NCBI GenBank assembly: GCA_028095005.1
Contig: CM051462.1
Span: forward strand, 124,176,752-124,240,751
Direction: 5' to 3'
Length of the DNA: 64,000 nucleotides
DNA from: Rhynchospora pubera
Taxonomy: Eukaryota; Streptophyta; Magnoliopsida; Poales; Cyperaceae
Below the pieces are notes generated by a model. The model saw only the letters and a list, made by a program, of their open reading frames with translations. It made no database searches and was not told the DNA's origin. Below, one piece after another: positions 36,086-48,883 of the stretch. The translations under genes and the position numbers were made by a program. The first letter of the stretch is position 1; the number at the start of each line of letters is the position of its first letter.

Positions 36086-36899
36086 ATGACAATAATCAAT
36101 TTCCATTATTTTCTCATTAATTCTACATAGCTAGGTTCCTCGCTCCTGGTGCATCCACTTCTATTATTTCGGCTTGCTCACTGAACCCAATCCTGTTAAA
36201 TCAACTTGAGGCCAATAAATGGATCCACCAATCACGACTCACATCCTACCTCGGCTAAAATATTCTAAACAACTGGCTTTGTTTACTGTTTTATCTTATT
36301 TATTGCTACTTGTACATAACTAGAACTTTCAGTAGAGCTTGACCATTTTTTCTTTTTTCAAAACAATGTTTGGCTGATAAATGGTGGAGATATTAAATTA
36401 AAAAACCATTAGATATTTATATTGTTTGGATTAATAAATGTTCGCTAAGAAGATAGAGCTAGTGGATGTAATAATTAACCCCCCTTTTTTTTCAAATCTT
36501 AGACCCCCCCCCCCCTAAAAAAAAAAGTTTAAAAGATAAGAAATTTGCTCTATGAATTATGGTGTCAAATAAATGATGAAAAATCAAATAACAACAGGAA
36601 AGGAAGTAATTATTTACTTCCTTCCCATTGCCTCTTCTCATAAGTCAGTGCTAAAGGGGACGCACGTGCATCTCACGTCTCCCAAACTCTATATATATGT
36701 ATAATAATGTATGTATCTAATAATTTTTGAGAGAGATGATAACTGTTGCCGGTTGATAACTACTTTCTAATTAAAATTCTCATACAACATTGCAATATGC
36801 GAACATTTAAGCACCATTTGGGGTTCATTGTATAGGTGTTGAATCGTTAATCCTAAAATATTCCCTTATAATTCTACTCAATAAGCATCCATACCGTCA
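36086..36899. other. Intergenic DNA upstream of the unknown gene
   Basis: Contains C-, T- and A-homopolymer runs near 36480-36530 and a TA-rich stretch near 36690. No gene. Confidence 0.4.
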
Positions 36900-36906
36900 T
36901 ATATAA
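36900..36906 (+). promoter_or_regulatory. Probable TATA box of the unknown gene
   Basis: TATATAA about 185 bp before the ATG at 37092, followed by a C- and CT-rich leader, a usual layout for plant promoters. Confidence 0.5.
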
Positions 36907-37091
36907 CCTCCCCCCTCAAAACCCCTTTCCATCCCTGGTCTCTTATATGGCACTCCATTCTCTCTATCCTCTCTCCATACGACTTCAACTCATTATCACA
37001 ACCATAAACAAAACCACAAACTAACACAACACAACAACTCTTAGATAAACTAACCCAAATATCAAAAGCCTCCGAAAATCCCCCCTAAACT

Positions 37092-40000
37092 ATGCCGACG
37101 GGTCCTGAGCCACCGTCAGAGGGAGTCACTGCTCTCTACCAGACACCACCACCTATGAACCATGGTGGGGAAATTGTCATGAAAAAAAGCAGCAAAAAAG
37201 GAGGTATGCAGAAATTGATCAAATCTGCATTCAAACGTGGTGAAACCTCAAGTAAGGATGTACCATTTAGCGACTCGTACGGAAAGCCTCCGACCGGGCA
37301 GGCAAGAGGCCGAAGGTATAAATCGACAGGGAGTGAAGATTCAGCATCATGGGATTCGGATAGCACTGAATCGTTTGAAGGTATGTGTTATGCACTTAAT
37401 AATTTGCCATTCTATCTTGTTTTAGATAGTTTATAACTTTATATTGATGAAAAATCTTGCCAATTATATTACAGTATATGGTAGCCCCTGACATTTAGGT
37501 TTTGCTTGAGACCCCTTTATGTTCTTTCTCATTTTTTCTTTCGTCTCTGATATACAAGAGGCGTTTGGTTGTGTAGTAAGGAGTTGCATAAGTTAAGGAT
37601 GCAGAAGTGTTTATGTAGTGTTATGTAATAAATGTTTGGTTGTGTAGTAAGGAAGAGTAATTTTTTTTTTTTTTTGAGCAAAAAATGGAGATCAAAGTCT
37701 CCATCATTTTATTAAATACATGTATACATTCATGTCAAAAGACAAAAATGTTCTTCGATTTAAGTTATTTGATTTAGTAAAAAACAATATCTATTTAGTA
37801 TGCAGTACATACTTGGACCGTCTATTTCAGATCACACGATTAAAATCTAACCTAATATATGTTTTAGGCTAACAATCATACTTGGTTTAGTTTCATTGAG
37901 CCGAATACTATTCTGAATCTATTTAATTTTACAGAATTGATGTAAAAAATATTTCATTATAAATTATATCAAGACATTTATTTAGGTCTTTTCTTTAATC
38001 ATTTTAATGCAACAATTAGATTAAAAAAATGTTCACAATAATAAAAGAAATATTGCCAACATAAATTATGTGAATTCATATTATGAATTGCAACAATTTA
38101 ACTTGCACATATATTATACACGCAAGTCCGACTCAAGTACCACACAAGTATTTTACATATCACTGGCACCATTAATATATCATGAACTGCATTAGTGCTA
38201 GACATTGAGAACCGGTGAGAACTGATTGAAGGATGCAAATGTCAAATGAGAGGGAAAAAAAAATCCGATGTATAAATTATGCAATCTTCATAGGTATAAT
38301 AAGTTATGCACTTTTATACAACTTTATAAGAGTGTTTGGTTACATAAGCATTGCATAGCCTCTTATACAACTTCTTATATATGCGTGAAACAAAAATTCC
38401 AATAATCCTTTCCATGAATTCAACAACTAACGCTAGTTACGCGTTGGAATTTTGGAGAATAAACATATGCATTTCTCTCTTTATTTGAAAAAAAATCATT
38501 TTGAAATTCTATTGTTCTTTTTCCTATATATTTCTATAAAACTGTGTTAAACTAATTTCTTTTTAATTATATAATGGAAAAAATATACACTCAATTTTTC
38601 TACGTATTTCTTCTAGGTTCCATTTGGATAGGTGTGGGAAGAAGGGAAGAAGTGGGAAGAAGTATTGGAAAGTGTGTAACTTTGTGAAGAATTTGGATTG
38701 TTTATAATTTTTTTCTTCTTCTTCCTTCTTCTTTTTCTTTCTTCCAACGATCCAAACGTACCCCTAGAGCAGAAAAACTAAAATTACTTTATATATTCGG
38801 CTGCTTGCTGTCGTTGTTTCCAATGTTTGAACAAATTGTGAGAATATGTGTACGTGAGGAGAACGAAATATTCACTGTTAGCTACCATTCGTGTTTTTTC
38901 AAATAAACTATTTGCAAAATTCTTGATGGATAATGATTGCAAATTAGTCTAACGCTAGAATTATGGACCAATTTTATTGGGTAGAAAGAACGTCAGTACT
39001 ATAGGTAACCAAAAAAAAAAAGAAAAAAGAAAGAATGTAACTTTTGGTTCTTTTATACTCTGAAAACGTTACTGATTATAAAAATATTTATAAAAAAAAT
39101 TATAACAATTTCACCTAAGGGTGTAAAGTGTAAACAAATTCTGATATTAACTATGGATTATTGATTTTTGTAACATGATCTGATATATGTAGTCTAGATT
39201 TTGAGAACAAATAAAAGTTTCAGACTTTTTAAAGAGTGTTTAAGCGAACAAATTTGTGACCATATTGGTTTTAATATCAGGATTTGTTTAATATCAGGAT
39301 ATTGCAATCCATAGTTAATAAAGGTGGCCATATTGGTTTTAATATCCTGATATTAAAGGTGGGCGTGATGGCTAGAAGTATAAATATTTTGTCGCATTGA
39401 CGTCTTCTACATTTTTCAAAATGTGATGTAAAAATTCAAATTTTCAATTCGTTTTATTGGATATATACATATTATAATAAAGTTATTTTCTGAAATGAAC
39501 ACCAGTAATTACTTTTAACGGCTACGTACATACAGAAAAGTCATGTTTTTTTATATGTATCCCTGTAATTAATAGATATCATGTATTTTCTACAATACCG
39601 ATGCAATTATAGTCGGTTGCATGTTGTGTACTTACCAACAGAGGCAATCGAAAATCTAGTGCTTAAAACAATTTTGTGCATTGTAAGTTTGTCGCGCTCC
39701 AAGCGACCATGCCCCCTTTTTGAGGGAATTTATTGTTCCTAGCTAATCGTGTCCCCGTATAGCATAGTGTGCCATGGGAGCGTATCCTCTGGATGGTTGT
39801 ATTCAACCATCCAGTGGACGTCTTTCGATCCGAGCCGTCTGATTTAATCTAAACGGTTAGATTTTTTCGGGCCTATCAATTTTAGTATCATGCACGGGGT
39901 ATTTATAGCCATTGAGATTAAATCAGACGGCTGAGATCAAAACCATCCACTGGATGGCCATCCAGAGGATGCGAAGTAAGTGTGCCATTGCATGAAATAC

Positions 40001-43000
40001 TCCCAAAAAAGTGTTTTCCTAAAAATGTAATGCTGGAATAAAAGGTCATATATGTCCTTTTTATTAAGGAAATACTTTCTTGTCATTGGGACATTTTCAC
40101 ATCCAATCATGAAACCGTTGCACCTCATATCTCAATTATAACTTTACCACCTATCATATCCACATTTGTAATTACCAAAAAGAAAAATATATCCATAGTA
40201 CTTGTAGGTCCTCATCGTAATACAATATATATCTTATAAAGAGGATCAGAAAATTGGCATCAACAATAAGATATATAGTTTCACTATTACTCTTTACAAA
40301 AAAAAAAAAAAAAAAACCAATCAATTCGGAAAAGTTACTAATTAATAATTTTAGGTCCTCAAGTTGTAAGGTTTTTAATTCCAAGCAACTTATATTACTT
40401 CTTTTAGTAGTCATAAGCAATCCACTTGTAAGATCTTTATGAATTAATCTTAATTAACTAATCAGTATTTTTAATTCAAAGATTACATATTCTCCCACAT
40501 AATTATGGGTTTGTTAATCATGCACCCGGATACACACGAAACCCCTTTTTTAGAAAAATACAATGCTACACATTCTCTTTACCAATTACCTCATTGTCGT
40601 AAGGCTCAAATAAAAAAGAACAGAGGAACGAATTGTTGTCTATATTAGATTAGTTTATGATCTCATGATTAAGTGTTAACTGTGAGAGATATTGAAAGAA
40701 TTTTTGAAATTATTGAAACAAACAATTAAAATTGTGAATAATGAGAAGCTTTTGGTGTAGTGGTTTAAAAAGTTCTTTACATATATTTAAAACAGGAAAC
40801 TTAATCTCATATTTATCGCAAGAAAATAAAATCACGAGTGATGCATCTAGAAAGTAAGCTTAGTAAGATTTTTATATTTCGGTGTTTACTTTTTTTTTTC
40901 TTGTGCATGGTTTGTTCACATCAGTATAATTTATTGCTTCGTCGGAGAATATCTCCAAACCTCAGAAAATAATCACTATATAAAAAACAATTGACATATA
41001 AAATATATAGTTCATGCATGTTAATTATTTTGATATTATTGAGGTGTAAACAAAATAAATTTGAGTACGTTCATAATAAAAAATAACTAAAGGCTCCATT
41101 TGGATGTGTTGAGAATAAGATAGGAAGAAGGAAGAAAGGAAGAAATTTATTGGGAAGGGGTAAATTTATTGGGAAGTGTGTAACTTTTGTGAAGAATTTG
41201 GATGGTTAGGAATAAATTTATTGAAAAAAATTCCTTATTCCTTCTTCCCACTTCCCACCATCCAAACACAGCCAAAGAAAAGACTATTCGCATGCTACCT
41301 CAATATAAAAGGATAAAATAACAAAAGAAAATGCTTGAAAGCTTTACATCACTCATCAGTAGGGCTGTCAAACGGATACCGTTTCAACGTTTTCCGTTCC
41401 GTTCCGTCCGAAACGGAACAGAAACGGAATGGTAAATGACTTACGTTTTCAGAGACGGAACGGAAACGGAACGGGTTGAAATGCACGTTAGTGTTCCGTT
41501 TCATCAAAAATGACTGAAATTAATGGAAAATATGCTGAAATCAGTGCAAAATAAGTAGCGGAACAGTTAACGAAACGGAAAAGTGTTCCGTTTTACGAAA
41601 CGGAACAGAAACGGAATAGTCTTTTATTACGTTACCAGAAACGGAACGGAAACGAAACTGGCATGTACCGTTCCGTTTCTAAACGTTTGACAGCCCTACT
41701 CATCAGAAAGAGAAAAAAAGGCCGAAATTGAGCAATCGATGTGGTCGCCACTAATCCACATGAAGGGTTTAAATGTTTCTCTAATGAAATGACATTTGCA
41801 GTTTCGTCCTTTGAATTGCTATTAGCGTTTTGCAATAAAATAAAATCATTTTAACATAGAAACCCATGGTTAACATTGTAAAGTACAGCTAGTGGATTAA
41901 ATATCAGTCTAATTTTCATAGGGGAAAAAATATATATGAGGTTGCTTTATTTAAGATTGCACGGGTGGCATTCCCCACCACCCCCTCTCTTAAAAAAAAT
42001 GGAAATATGGATATATTAATCACAACCAAACTTGTTAGCTATTATTAAATGTTGAGATCCTTTAGAAAAAGCATAACTCAAGATTGCTTTCTAGAATTGT
42101 TCAGACTTGTTTTTCGAAAACAGAATATATTGTTACTCTAACTGGCAAATTAATTAACTTTATATATAATGCGTATAATATGTTTGTATATAATGGAACC
42201 AAAAATTGTAGGATTAATACCAATAATAAGGTCTAAAATGTAATTAATATTGAATATTTAATCATTAAAAGATAGATCCAACTAATTTGCATGAAATAAC
42301 ATAGACAATATAACTTTCAATTTAGTTATAGAAATAAATAAGAGAATTCAATGTGCTCTTAGATTTTAATAACCAAAGAAATGAAGAATTCATTAATTTA
42401 TTTACTCCATTTATTATTGTGCAATAAGACCCAAGTGCGACCCCACAAATGATATATGTTATAAACTTACAATGCGGTACATTAACCTAACTAAAGATTT
42501 CCCTAGAAGGGTTGCGAAACTTGCGCATAAACTCTAATCATTTCATCACAGCTCATCCAATTATATTATATAATTAAATATTCAATTATAAATCTCATAT
42601 TATTTAAAATCTTCTATATGTTGGCACCAACTTGGATCTAAGTATATACTATAAATATACCTAGGTATCTACAATTGCAAGGTGCTGACCTAAAGATCTG
42701 TGCTTAAAACTACTAATTGTTTCCTCAATTACTGTACTTAAAATCTCTCTCTCTCTCTCTCTCTCTCTCAAGACTTGGACCGCTCTCTCTCATTCTCTTT
42801 CTTTTTTTCCCTAAAAAAAATAAATCTTGGCTGCGGCTGCCAAGTGGAATACAACTCCCTCTCTCTTACAACATGCAGATCACTCTTACCTTAGCCAACT
42901 ATTTTATAACACAAGCATCTAAACACTGATCTCTTTTTTTCAAGCGTTGACAAATAAAAAAGAAAAGGAATCTTACAAAGATTTCCTGCTCTCAGTTTCT

Positions 43001-45109
43001 CGAGATTCATTAATTTTCAAATTTTTTTTTTTAGAGTCTAAAAACAATGCTAAGGTGTTAGCTGCATTGCGTAATGCAAAGATCGGTTCCTCGTATGAGT
43101 CATTCCCTTGGGAGAAAAAGATGAGAGAACTCCTGCCTCCATCTGGCTCCACTTCATTTCTATCGATACTGCTCTTGCCAAAGGCATCTGATGCATCCGC
43201 ATCAAAGTATAATTCATTGGAGGATACGCTTGCTCGTGCCGACACTTGGCTTGTTTCATCCCAGGCATCTGGTGTTCCGATAACTTTCATGAGTGTACAG
43301 ACTGAGGCACTTCTCACTAAAGTACGTTTATTTGATTTCATTTTCATTTCTGATCCTTGGCTTTGGTGCTACATAAGATGTTCAATGTTCTTTTATCCTG
43401 TTTTGTATTATTTTATATTATTTCATTGTTTCAATGGATTTTCGAATACTGTTTTATTGCATCTTTTATTACTAGTTATTTAGCTGCTCAATGTGGCACG
43501 ACTCCTAGGTTCTTGATTTAATGTGCTTCAGACCTTTTTAGATCTGAACTTCACAAGCACAGCCCAAGTTAGCTGGGATTAAAATGTGTTCTCTTTTAAC
43601 ATCCTTTCACTATGTTCATGATTGTTTTAACTCTGAAAACATATATATGTAGTCTGACTAGAAGAGATAACATAGCTAATTAACTATTTAATCGGAGCAT
43701 GTTCCAGAGCATGATTTATTGTGCATTGTACATACGAGTAATATTGGATTTATATGTATTCATAGATCAATATAACTAATTTTACAGAAGTAAAATTTTC
43801 AAAATGCACAGATATCGGGTGACACCGCATCTGCTACAGTGACAATGGGTTCACTAGCTGACCTAGCTAACATGGCAAATGTTAGTCTCTATGGGTTTGA
43901 AGATTACCATGGTGTTGACATAGGGGTTGTTAGAGCAGTACGCCTCTGGTACACTCCTATTGCAGGTGAGATGGCACTTGAGATCAAATTGCTACAAGGC
44001 GATACCAGGCTAGGTTTTGCAATAAGTCGCACTGAAGAGGTAAAATAAATACCATCATTAGTTTATGATTTTCTCATTAAATTCAATCAACATATGGATG
44101 TATAAATGTTATAGCCATACTGGACTTCTGTCATTTTATTAACTGTCAAGTCGAAAGAATGCATGTTACAAAGTGATTCATGCAACAAAAATTATAAAAT
44201 GTCATTACTGGTAAAGGAAATCACAGATAAATAGAAACAACTAAACAGGAATAAAATTTTCAAAAGTTAGTTTCCTAGTACTGCATCAATTACACAGTTA
44301 CTCTGTTTCAAACTTTCAATATTACAGGTTACAGCTTTAAGTTTCAAAGTTTAACGTATGATTTAAATATAATGCTTTCAAATACATTTACTGTAGAGAA
44401 CTATTTATGATTAATAATAAAGACCCTGAGAATAAAATCATTCTCTTAATATATTTTTTGTTAACTTCAAATCAAAAAATAACAGAGCACACTTGCAACG
44501 CTGCAGCCAATACATACTAGTTTCATCAGGTACACTTTTACCACAACTGTAATTTCAGCATACTAATGAAAAAGGATACTATTATTATTGCAGGGCTTTA
44601 TCTACGTATCCTCTGTCGCAGACGAAAACAGCCACAGTGTAGCCTCCACGCGCTCTGGCCTCCTGCAGCTGTACAAAGAGGCCAAGAAAGCATCGAAACT
44701 CCTAATCGTCTCACGAGTAGGCAACGAGAAAGTTCTCCCATGGATGGTCTCCACCTCGGGTGACATCAAGTGCTACGACACGGTCTCTCTCAGCCAGAAA
44801 CTGTCCTTGCATCGCCATGCCTTGAAACCCATCTTGCTGCATTTCCTCATGTGGGATAAAATCAAAATCAATGTTATGAAGGATGAAGCAAATCAGCATG
44901 GAGTCACAAAACCGCCGCTTCCTCAGTCAGTGATTCCACTACTAACTGGAGCTGAGCAAGAGGAGGTGCCAAGGGGTACGAGTTTTGAAGGCAGTGTAAG
45001 GAGCAGTGTAAGCAGTGAAGATGATGGGCCAGAAATTAAGAAAAGCAGTGGACCCGGCGAAAATTCATTTAGGTTTCAGAACATCAAGCTACCTGATAGT
45101 TGGGTTTGA
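37092..45109 (+). CDS. Plant protein of unknown function, four exons
   Basis: Exons 37092-37380, 43035-43321, 43812-44039 and 44594-45109 join in consistent phase (GAAG|GT...AG|AGTC, AAA|GT...AG|ATA, GAG|GT...AG|GGC) to give 439 residues. I do not recognise the family. Residues 1-97 are hydrophilic and look disordered, with a basic Lys-rich stretch (KKSSKKGG...KSAFKRGE) and a Ser/Asp/Glu-rich end. Residues from about 98 to 365 look globular, with alternating hydrophobic segments (LLPPSGSTSFLSILLLP; RLWYTPIAGEMALEIKL; GFIYVSSV). The last 70 are acidic and Ser-rich. There is no signal peptide or membrane helix, so a cytosolic or nuclear place is likely. The 5654 bp first intron holds at least four MITEs; no further exon-like frame was seen in it. 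Reality of the gene rests on clean splice phases and codon-like sequence. Confidence 0.8.
37557..38400. repeat. Possible Tourist-like repeat region in intron 1
   Basis: GCGTTTGGTTGTGTAGTAAGG occurs near 37561, and a closely similar TGTTTGGTTGTGTAGTAAGG near 37633; GTGTTTGGTTACATAAGCA appears near 38333. GTTTGGTT ends are common in plant MITEs. A T-run and a CATTTTATTAAATACATG piece near 37665-37740 resemble a SINE tail. Boundaries are not resolved. Confidence 0.35.
38616..38763. mobile_element. MITE, GGTTCCATTTGG termini, 148 bp
   Basis: Ends GGTTCCATTTGGATAG and CGATCCAAACGTACCC, with direct CTA at 38613-38615 and 38764-38766. It is the same family as the 3371, 46047 and 47359 copies and lies in intron 1 of the unknown gene. 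Confidence 0.85.
39776..39978. mobile_element. Mutator-like MITE with 10 bp target duplication
   Basis: The inner ends GCGTATCCTCTGGATGG and CCATCCAGAGGATGCG are near-perfect inverted repeats, and the ACGG/CCGT core also folds. AGTGTGCCAT is repeated directly at 39766-39775 and 39979-39988. A 9-10 bp duplication fits Mutator-like elements. It lies in intron 1 of the unknown gene. Confidence 0.7.
41092..41273. mobile_element. MITE, GGCTCCATTTGG termini, 182 bp
   Basis: Ends GGCTCCATTTGGATG and CATCCAAACACAGCC; direct AAA at 41089-41091 and 41274-41276. It is the sister of 1399-1587, in inverse orientation, and is also intronic. Confidence 0.8.
41360..41698. mobile_element. hAT-type MITE with 8 bp target duplication
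   Basis: Ends TAGGGCTGTCAAACG and CGTTTGACAGCCCTA are perfect 14-15 bp inverted repeats. CTCATCAG is repeated directly at 41352-41359 and 41699-41706, the 8 bp size typical of hAT. The inside is full of GTTCCGTTCCG and its inverse. It lies in intron 1 of the unknown gene. Confidence 0.9.
42745..42770 (+). repeat. (CT)n microsatellite
   Basis: An uninterrupted CT run of about 26 bp, roughly 265 bp before exon 2 of the unknown gene. It could mark an alternative promoter within the long intron, but nothing else supports that. Confidence 0.8.
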
Positions 45110-46046
45110 GATTAAATAATGTGCCTTCCCCTTTTGAGTTCACCTTTCCAGGCTTGAAACTGCTTTAATAGTTAGATTAATTGGTAAAATATATGTGGCT
45201 TCTTGTTCTGGTACAAAATGCACTTTGCTATCTGAACTTTTATGTTCTTGAAATTGTTATCTGAAAGTTCTGTATTTCTGCAAGTCAACACACTTAATGG
45301 TCATGAGTTCACTTCTGAATGTGTTGATTTAGAAAGTTCAGGCAGTAAAGTGTAAAATAAGAGTTAGCAATACGGATTGTCACTAAAGTCTTAAATATAT
45401 AGTGTATGTTGTATATTTCTGTGTAACTTTTGAGATGAAGTCGAACTAATGTAAAGTGAAGGGGATTGTTGATAAATGCTAGCTTCGGTTTATATGCTAG
45501 CTGTAACAAAATATATATTCAATAAAATGTTTCTTGTGTGCTCTCCATTTTAGTTTTAAGCTTTCCATTTGCGTTAATAATAAGGAATTGATATTCATAC
45601 AAAAACGCAACTGAAAAATTTGAGAACACACTAACACGTAATTCTGTAAGTCGAGTGTACCATGTATCATAACTTCACAAGAATGTTTTGGGCCAACAAT
45701 ATTTCTCTGTAATATCGAAGAAAGCACTTCGGTTTTTCAGCATAGTGCAGAACTCATGTACTATGGGCCTTAAATTGGGCCTGCTTTAAATGAAAACTTG
45801 AATGAAGCTTTTGCTGCTTTTCTTTTGCAATTCTTGACCACTTTCCAAGTATTTTCCCATGTTCACCCAATACAAAAAACACTAACAACATAATTAAAGA
45901 TTTAAAGCCTACAAATTTAGAGATAACTATTATTTAGAACAAGAATTTTGTATTGGGCCTAGGTTTAAATGTTTAACTATTCCCATTAAAATTTAAATTG
46001 GACCTCAGCTGGACTTATCTTCAAAGTTGCTAAACTTGCTATTATT
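45110..46046. other. 3' flank of the unknown gene
   Basis: AT-rich, with a possible polyadenylation signal AATAAA near 45521. No other gene. Confidence 0.35.
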
Positions 46047-46205
46047 GGCTCCGTTTGGATAGGTGTGGGAAGAAGAGAAAAAGGGAAGAAGTGAGGAGAA
46101 GTATTGGAAAGTGTGTAACTTTGTGAAGAGTTTGGATTGTTTATAATTTTTTTCTTCTTCTTCTTCCTTCTTCTTCTTCTTTCTTCCAACGATCCAAACG
46201 CACCC
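46047..46205. mobile_element. MITE, GGCTCCGTTTGG termini, 159 bp
   Basis: Ends GGCTCCGTTTGGATAGG and ATCCAAACGCACCC; direct ATT at 46044-46046 and 46206-46208. The GAAGAAG and TTCTTC tracts pair with each other in a foldback. Confidence 0.85.
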
Positions 46206-47358
46206 ATTTAGAAACAATAATGTTTAATGTTGTATTGACAATTTGACATAGCATCATGTCAATATCTTCGACTCTTTTTTCTACGCGAAAAATCTTGAAG
46301 ATAAGGAAACTTCAATAATTTTTCCGCCTGTATATTCATTCGTTGAAAAATTAAATTGATGTATTGGTAGTGGAAACATGCGGATCGAATAAAAAATATT
46401 GAAAATCTTATCTTGGCTAGCTAGAAGTTCAGTAGTCTTATTCAGAAAATGTTTTTAATTTCCTCTATTCCTCGGAGTGTAATTACTTTAGTGATTAGTA
46501 TATTGATATTCAATATCGGTTAACCTTATCCTTCTATATTTCTTTTTGGTTAGATTATTCGATAATTTAATGTGACTTTTTTCTGTTAGAGTACTTCAAA
46601 AGATTTATCTTTTTTACATGAAGCAGCCAAATTCCCTAAAGAAATGCTCTATCATCAAAAAGTGGTGGCATTCTTTAAAAGAAATGGTATTTCTAATTCT
46701 AGAAGTTCCTAGAAGTTATTTTAATATATGTTTTATTTTAAATAACGGTCCATAGGCATATTTTAATATATGGTTGATAAGTCGTTTTTGTCACAGGTTA
46801 CGTACAATTTTCTATTAAGTAATTCATATTTGGACCTATTGTAACCGGCCCGTAGTTGCAACTCATATATACACAGCGGATCGTCCTCTTACGTCAAAGT
46901 CTTTATGAAATTCAAATAATCAATCTAAACCGTTTAAATTGTTTATCATATTTTTGAAAAACTCTTAGAGACCAATGTTTATATTTTTTTTTATTTTTTC
47001 GCTATATTATGATATTTTAAAAAATAAAACACTATAATTGAAATATTTCAGACTCGAATTTAAAAATTAATTGTACAGGGACGATCCGTACTTTTGCTTA
47101 CCTGACTGAACTTGCAATGCATTTTCTTCACTTTTTTTTAAGGCATCTTCTTCACTTTTTTTTTAAGATTAACTGTGTTTTCTTCACAACATTAGCATGC
47201 ATCTATTTATCCCTACTAATAAAGTCACCCATAATAAGGTCTAAACAATTTCTTTAGAGGTGGAAACAATTGTTATATCAATTATGGATCATTAATTTGT
47301 GTGATCTGATATTTATGTGGTCTAGATTTTAATTTTAAATAAAAGATCAGATTCTTTG
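46206..47358. other. Intergenic AT-rich DNA
   Basis: Holds a loosely inverted stretch near 46875-47110 (GGATCGTCC ... GGACGATCC ends) that may be another decayed foldback. No gene. Confidence 0.35.
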
Positions 47359-47514
47359 GCTCCGTTTGGATAGGTGTGGGAAGAAGGGAAGATGGGAAGA
47401 AGTGGGAAGAAGTATTGCGAAGTGTGTAACTTTGTGAAGAGTTTGGATTGTTTATAATTTTTTTTCTTCCCATCTTCCTTCTTCCTCTTCTTCTTCTCTC
47501 ATCCAAACGCAAGC
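47359..47514. mobile_element. MITE, GGCTCCGTTTGG termini, 156 bp
   Basis: Ends GGCTCCGTTTGGATAGG and CATCCAAACGCAAGC; direct TTT at 47356-47358 and 47515-47517. The right end is slightly worn. Confidence 0.8.
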
Positions 47515-47977
47515 TTTGATAGAAAAGAGTTAGGTTGTTGTTTAAATAATTTATTTTCCGCAATGATATTCATCTATATCGTTTGAAGATTCAACCATAT
47601 ATCTTTATTTTCTAACAATATTTTATTTCTTTATTTTCCGCCATACTAGGAGAGTTTTGCTAGTAGAAATAAAATTAGACTGATTTGAGCTACGTACACT
47701 AAATCTGACTTTTAAGTGTTAACATAAAAGGCAAAACTAGTCTAAAAAAAAATTTTTTTGGCGTGCTAAGCTAGATATGAAACATGCATGCATTTTTATT
47801 ACCAAATTAAACTCGTGAAAAGCGGCCTACAAGGACGGAGAAATCATAACACATTCTATTTTATTTTCTTTTTGTATATTCATCAATTATGTTTTTAAGA
47901 AAATTAGGGTCAAGCCCATAACTTTGAATTGAATAGTATATTCATCAAATTGTTTGACATCATGTGCATGCTTCGAA

Positions 47978-48607
47978 TAGGATTGTCAATGAAATCCGTT
48001 TATCCGTTTATTATATTCATACCGTATTCGATAAGATGAGTATGAATAAAATTTTATTTTCGTTAAACTAACAGGTATGGGTACGGATAAAGAAAATTTT
48101 TCATTAATTAATCAGGTATGGGTACAGGTAAGGGCTATTTCGTACTCATTATCTAACGGGTAAAACTTTACAACATATATGTATATATAATCATGTTATT
48201 AGCATAGTTTGTAAGATATGTTATTAGTTTCGATTTTCATCCAAATTTATTTATGTTGAAAAAAATTAATTCGCACTCTATTATATTATAATTTATAATT
48301 AGTTATATAGATTTTTTTAATTTCATTGATATGAGAATAAATTTTATGATTTTTATTGTATCTAAAGTATTATCTAAATATTTTATTTTCTTCATATATT
48401 TATTTAATATTATTTATTTAGCAAATTATATATTATTATTAAATTTATTATTATTACTCATTATGTACCTTTACCGTTAATTCTTAACGGACACGGGTAG
48501 AATGCGGGTAAAGTCATTTTTTAACGGGTACGGATAAGATACGGATAAAAGAAAATTAACGAATGCAGATATAAAAATACCTTCTACCGTATCTATTGAC
48601 AGCCCTA
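47978..48607. mobile_element. hAT-type element, 630 bp, non-autonomous
   Basis: Ends TAGGATTGTCAATG and TATTGACAGCCCTA are inverted repeats of the TAGGGCTGTCAA kind. GCTTCGAA at 47970-47977 and ACTTCGAA at 48608-48615 match in 7 of 8 bases, an hAT-size duplication. Inside, GGTAYGGGTACGG words repeat, but there is no transposase. Confidence 0.75.
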
Positions 48608-48883
48608 ACTTCGAACTTCCAATTAAGCAACTAGATATCCCAGATATATATCATGTAAAGTGTACGCAGAATAGGAGTAATAAATTAGAATTGCAAAAGC
48701 CACGAAAGTGTCATTGTATTTGCATTATCTATATGCTCTTAAGAGAGCTTCCAATTAGTTTAGTCATTTCATTTGACACCTAAATTATTTTAACACCTCC
48801 AAATTAACGGTTTTCCTACTCTGTTTAAGCATCTATACATATGTACAAAAAGAAAGAAATTAAGAAAGAGAAGACGCTTCTAA

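Noticed and set aside
36480..36530. C-, T- and A-homopolymer runs as a possible terminator or element end
   Set aside because: No paired end or flanking duplication; simple slippage-prone sequence.
42947..43034. Upstream extension of exon 2 of the unknown gene in the same open frame
   Set aside because: The stretch is AT-rich with a T-run ending in TTTAG, a typical acceptor. Joining exon 1 at 43035 closes the phase, so this is intron.
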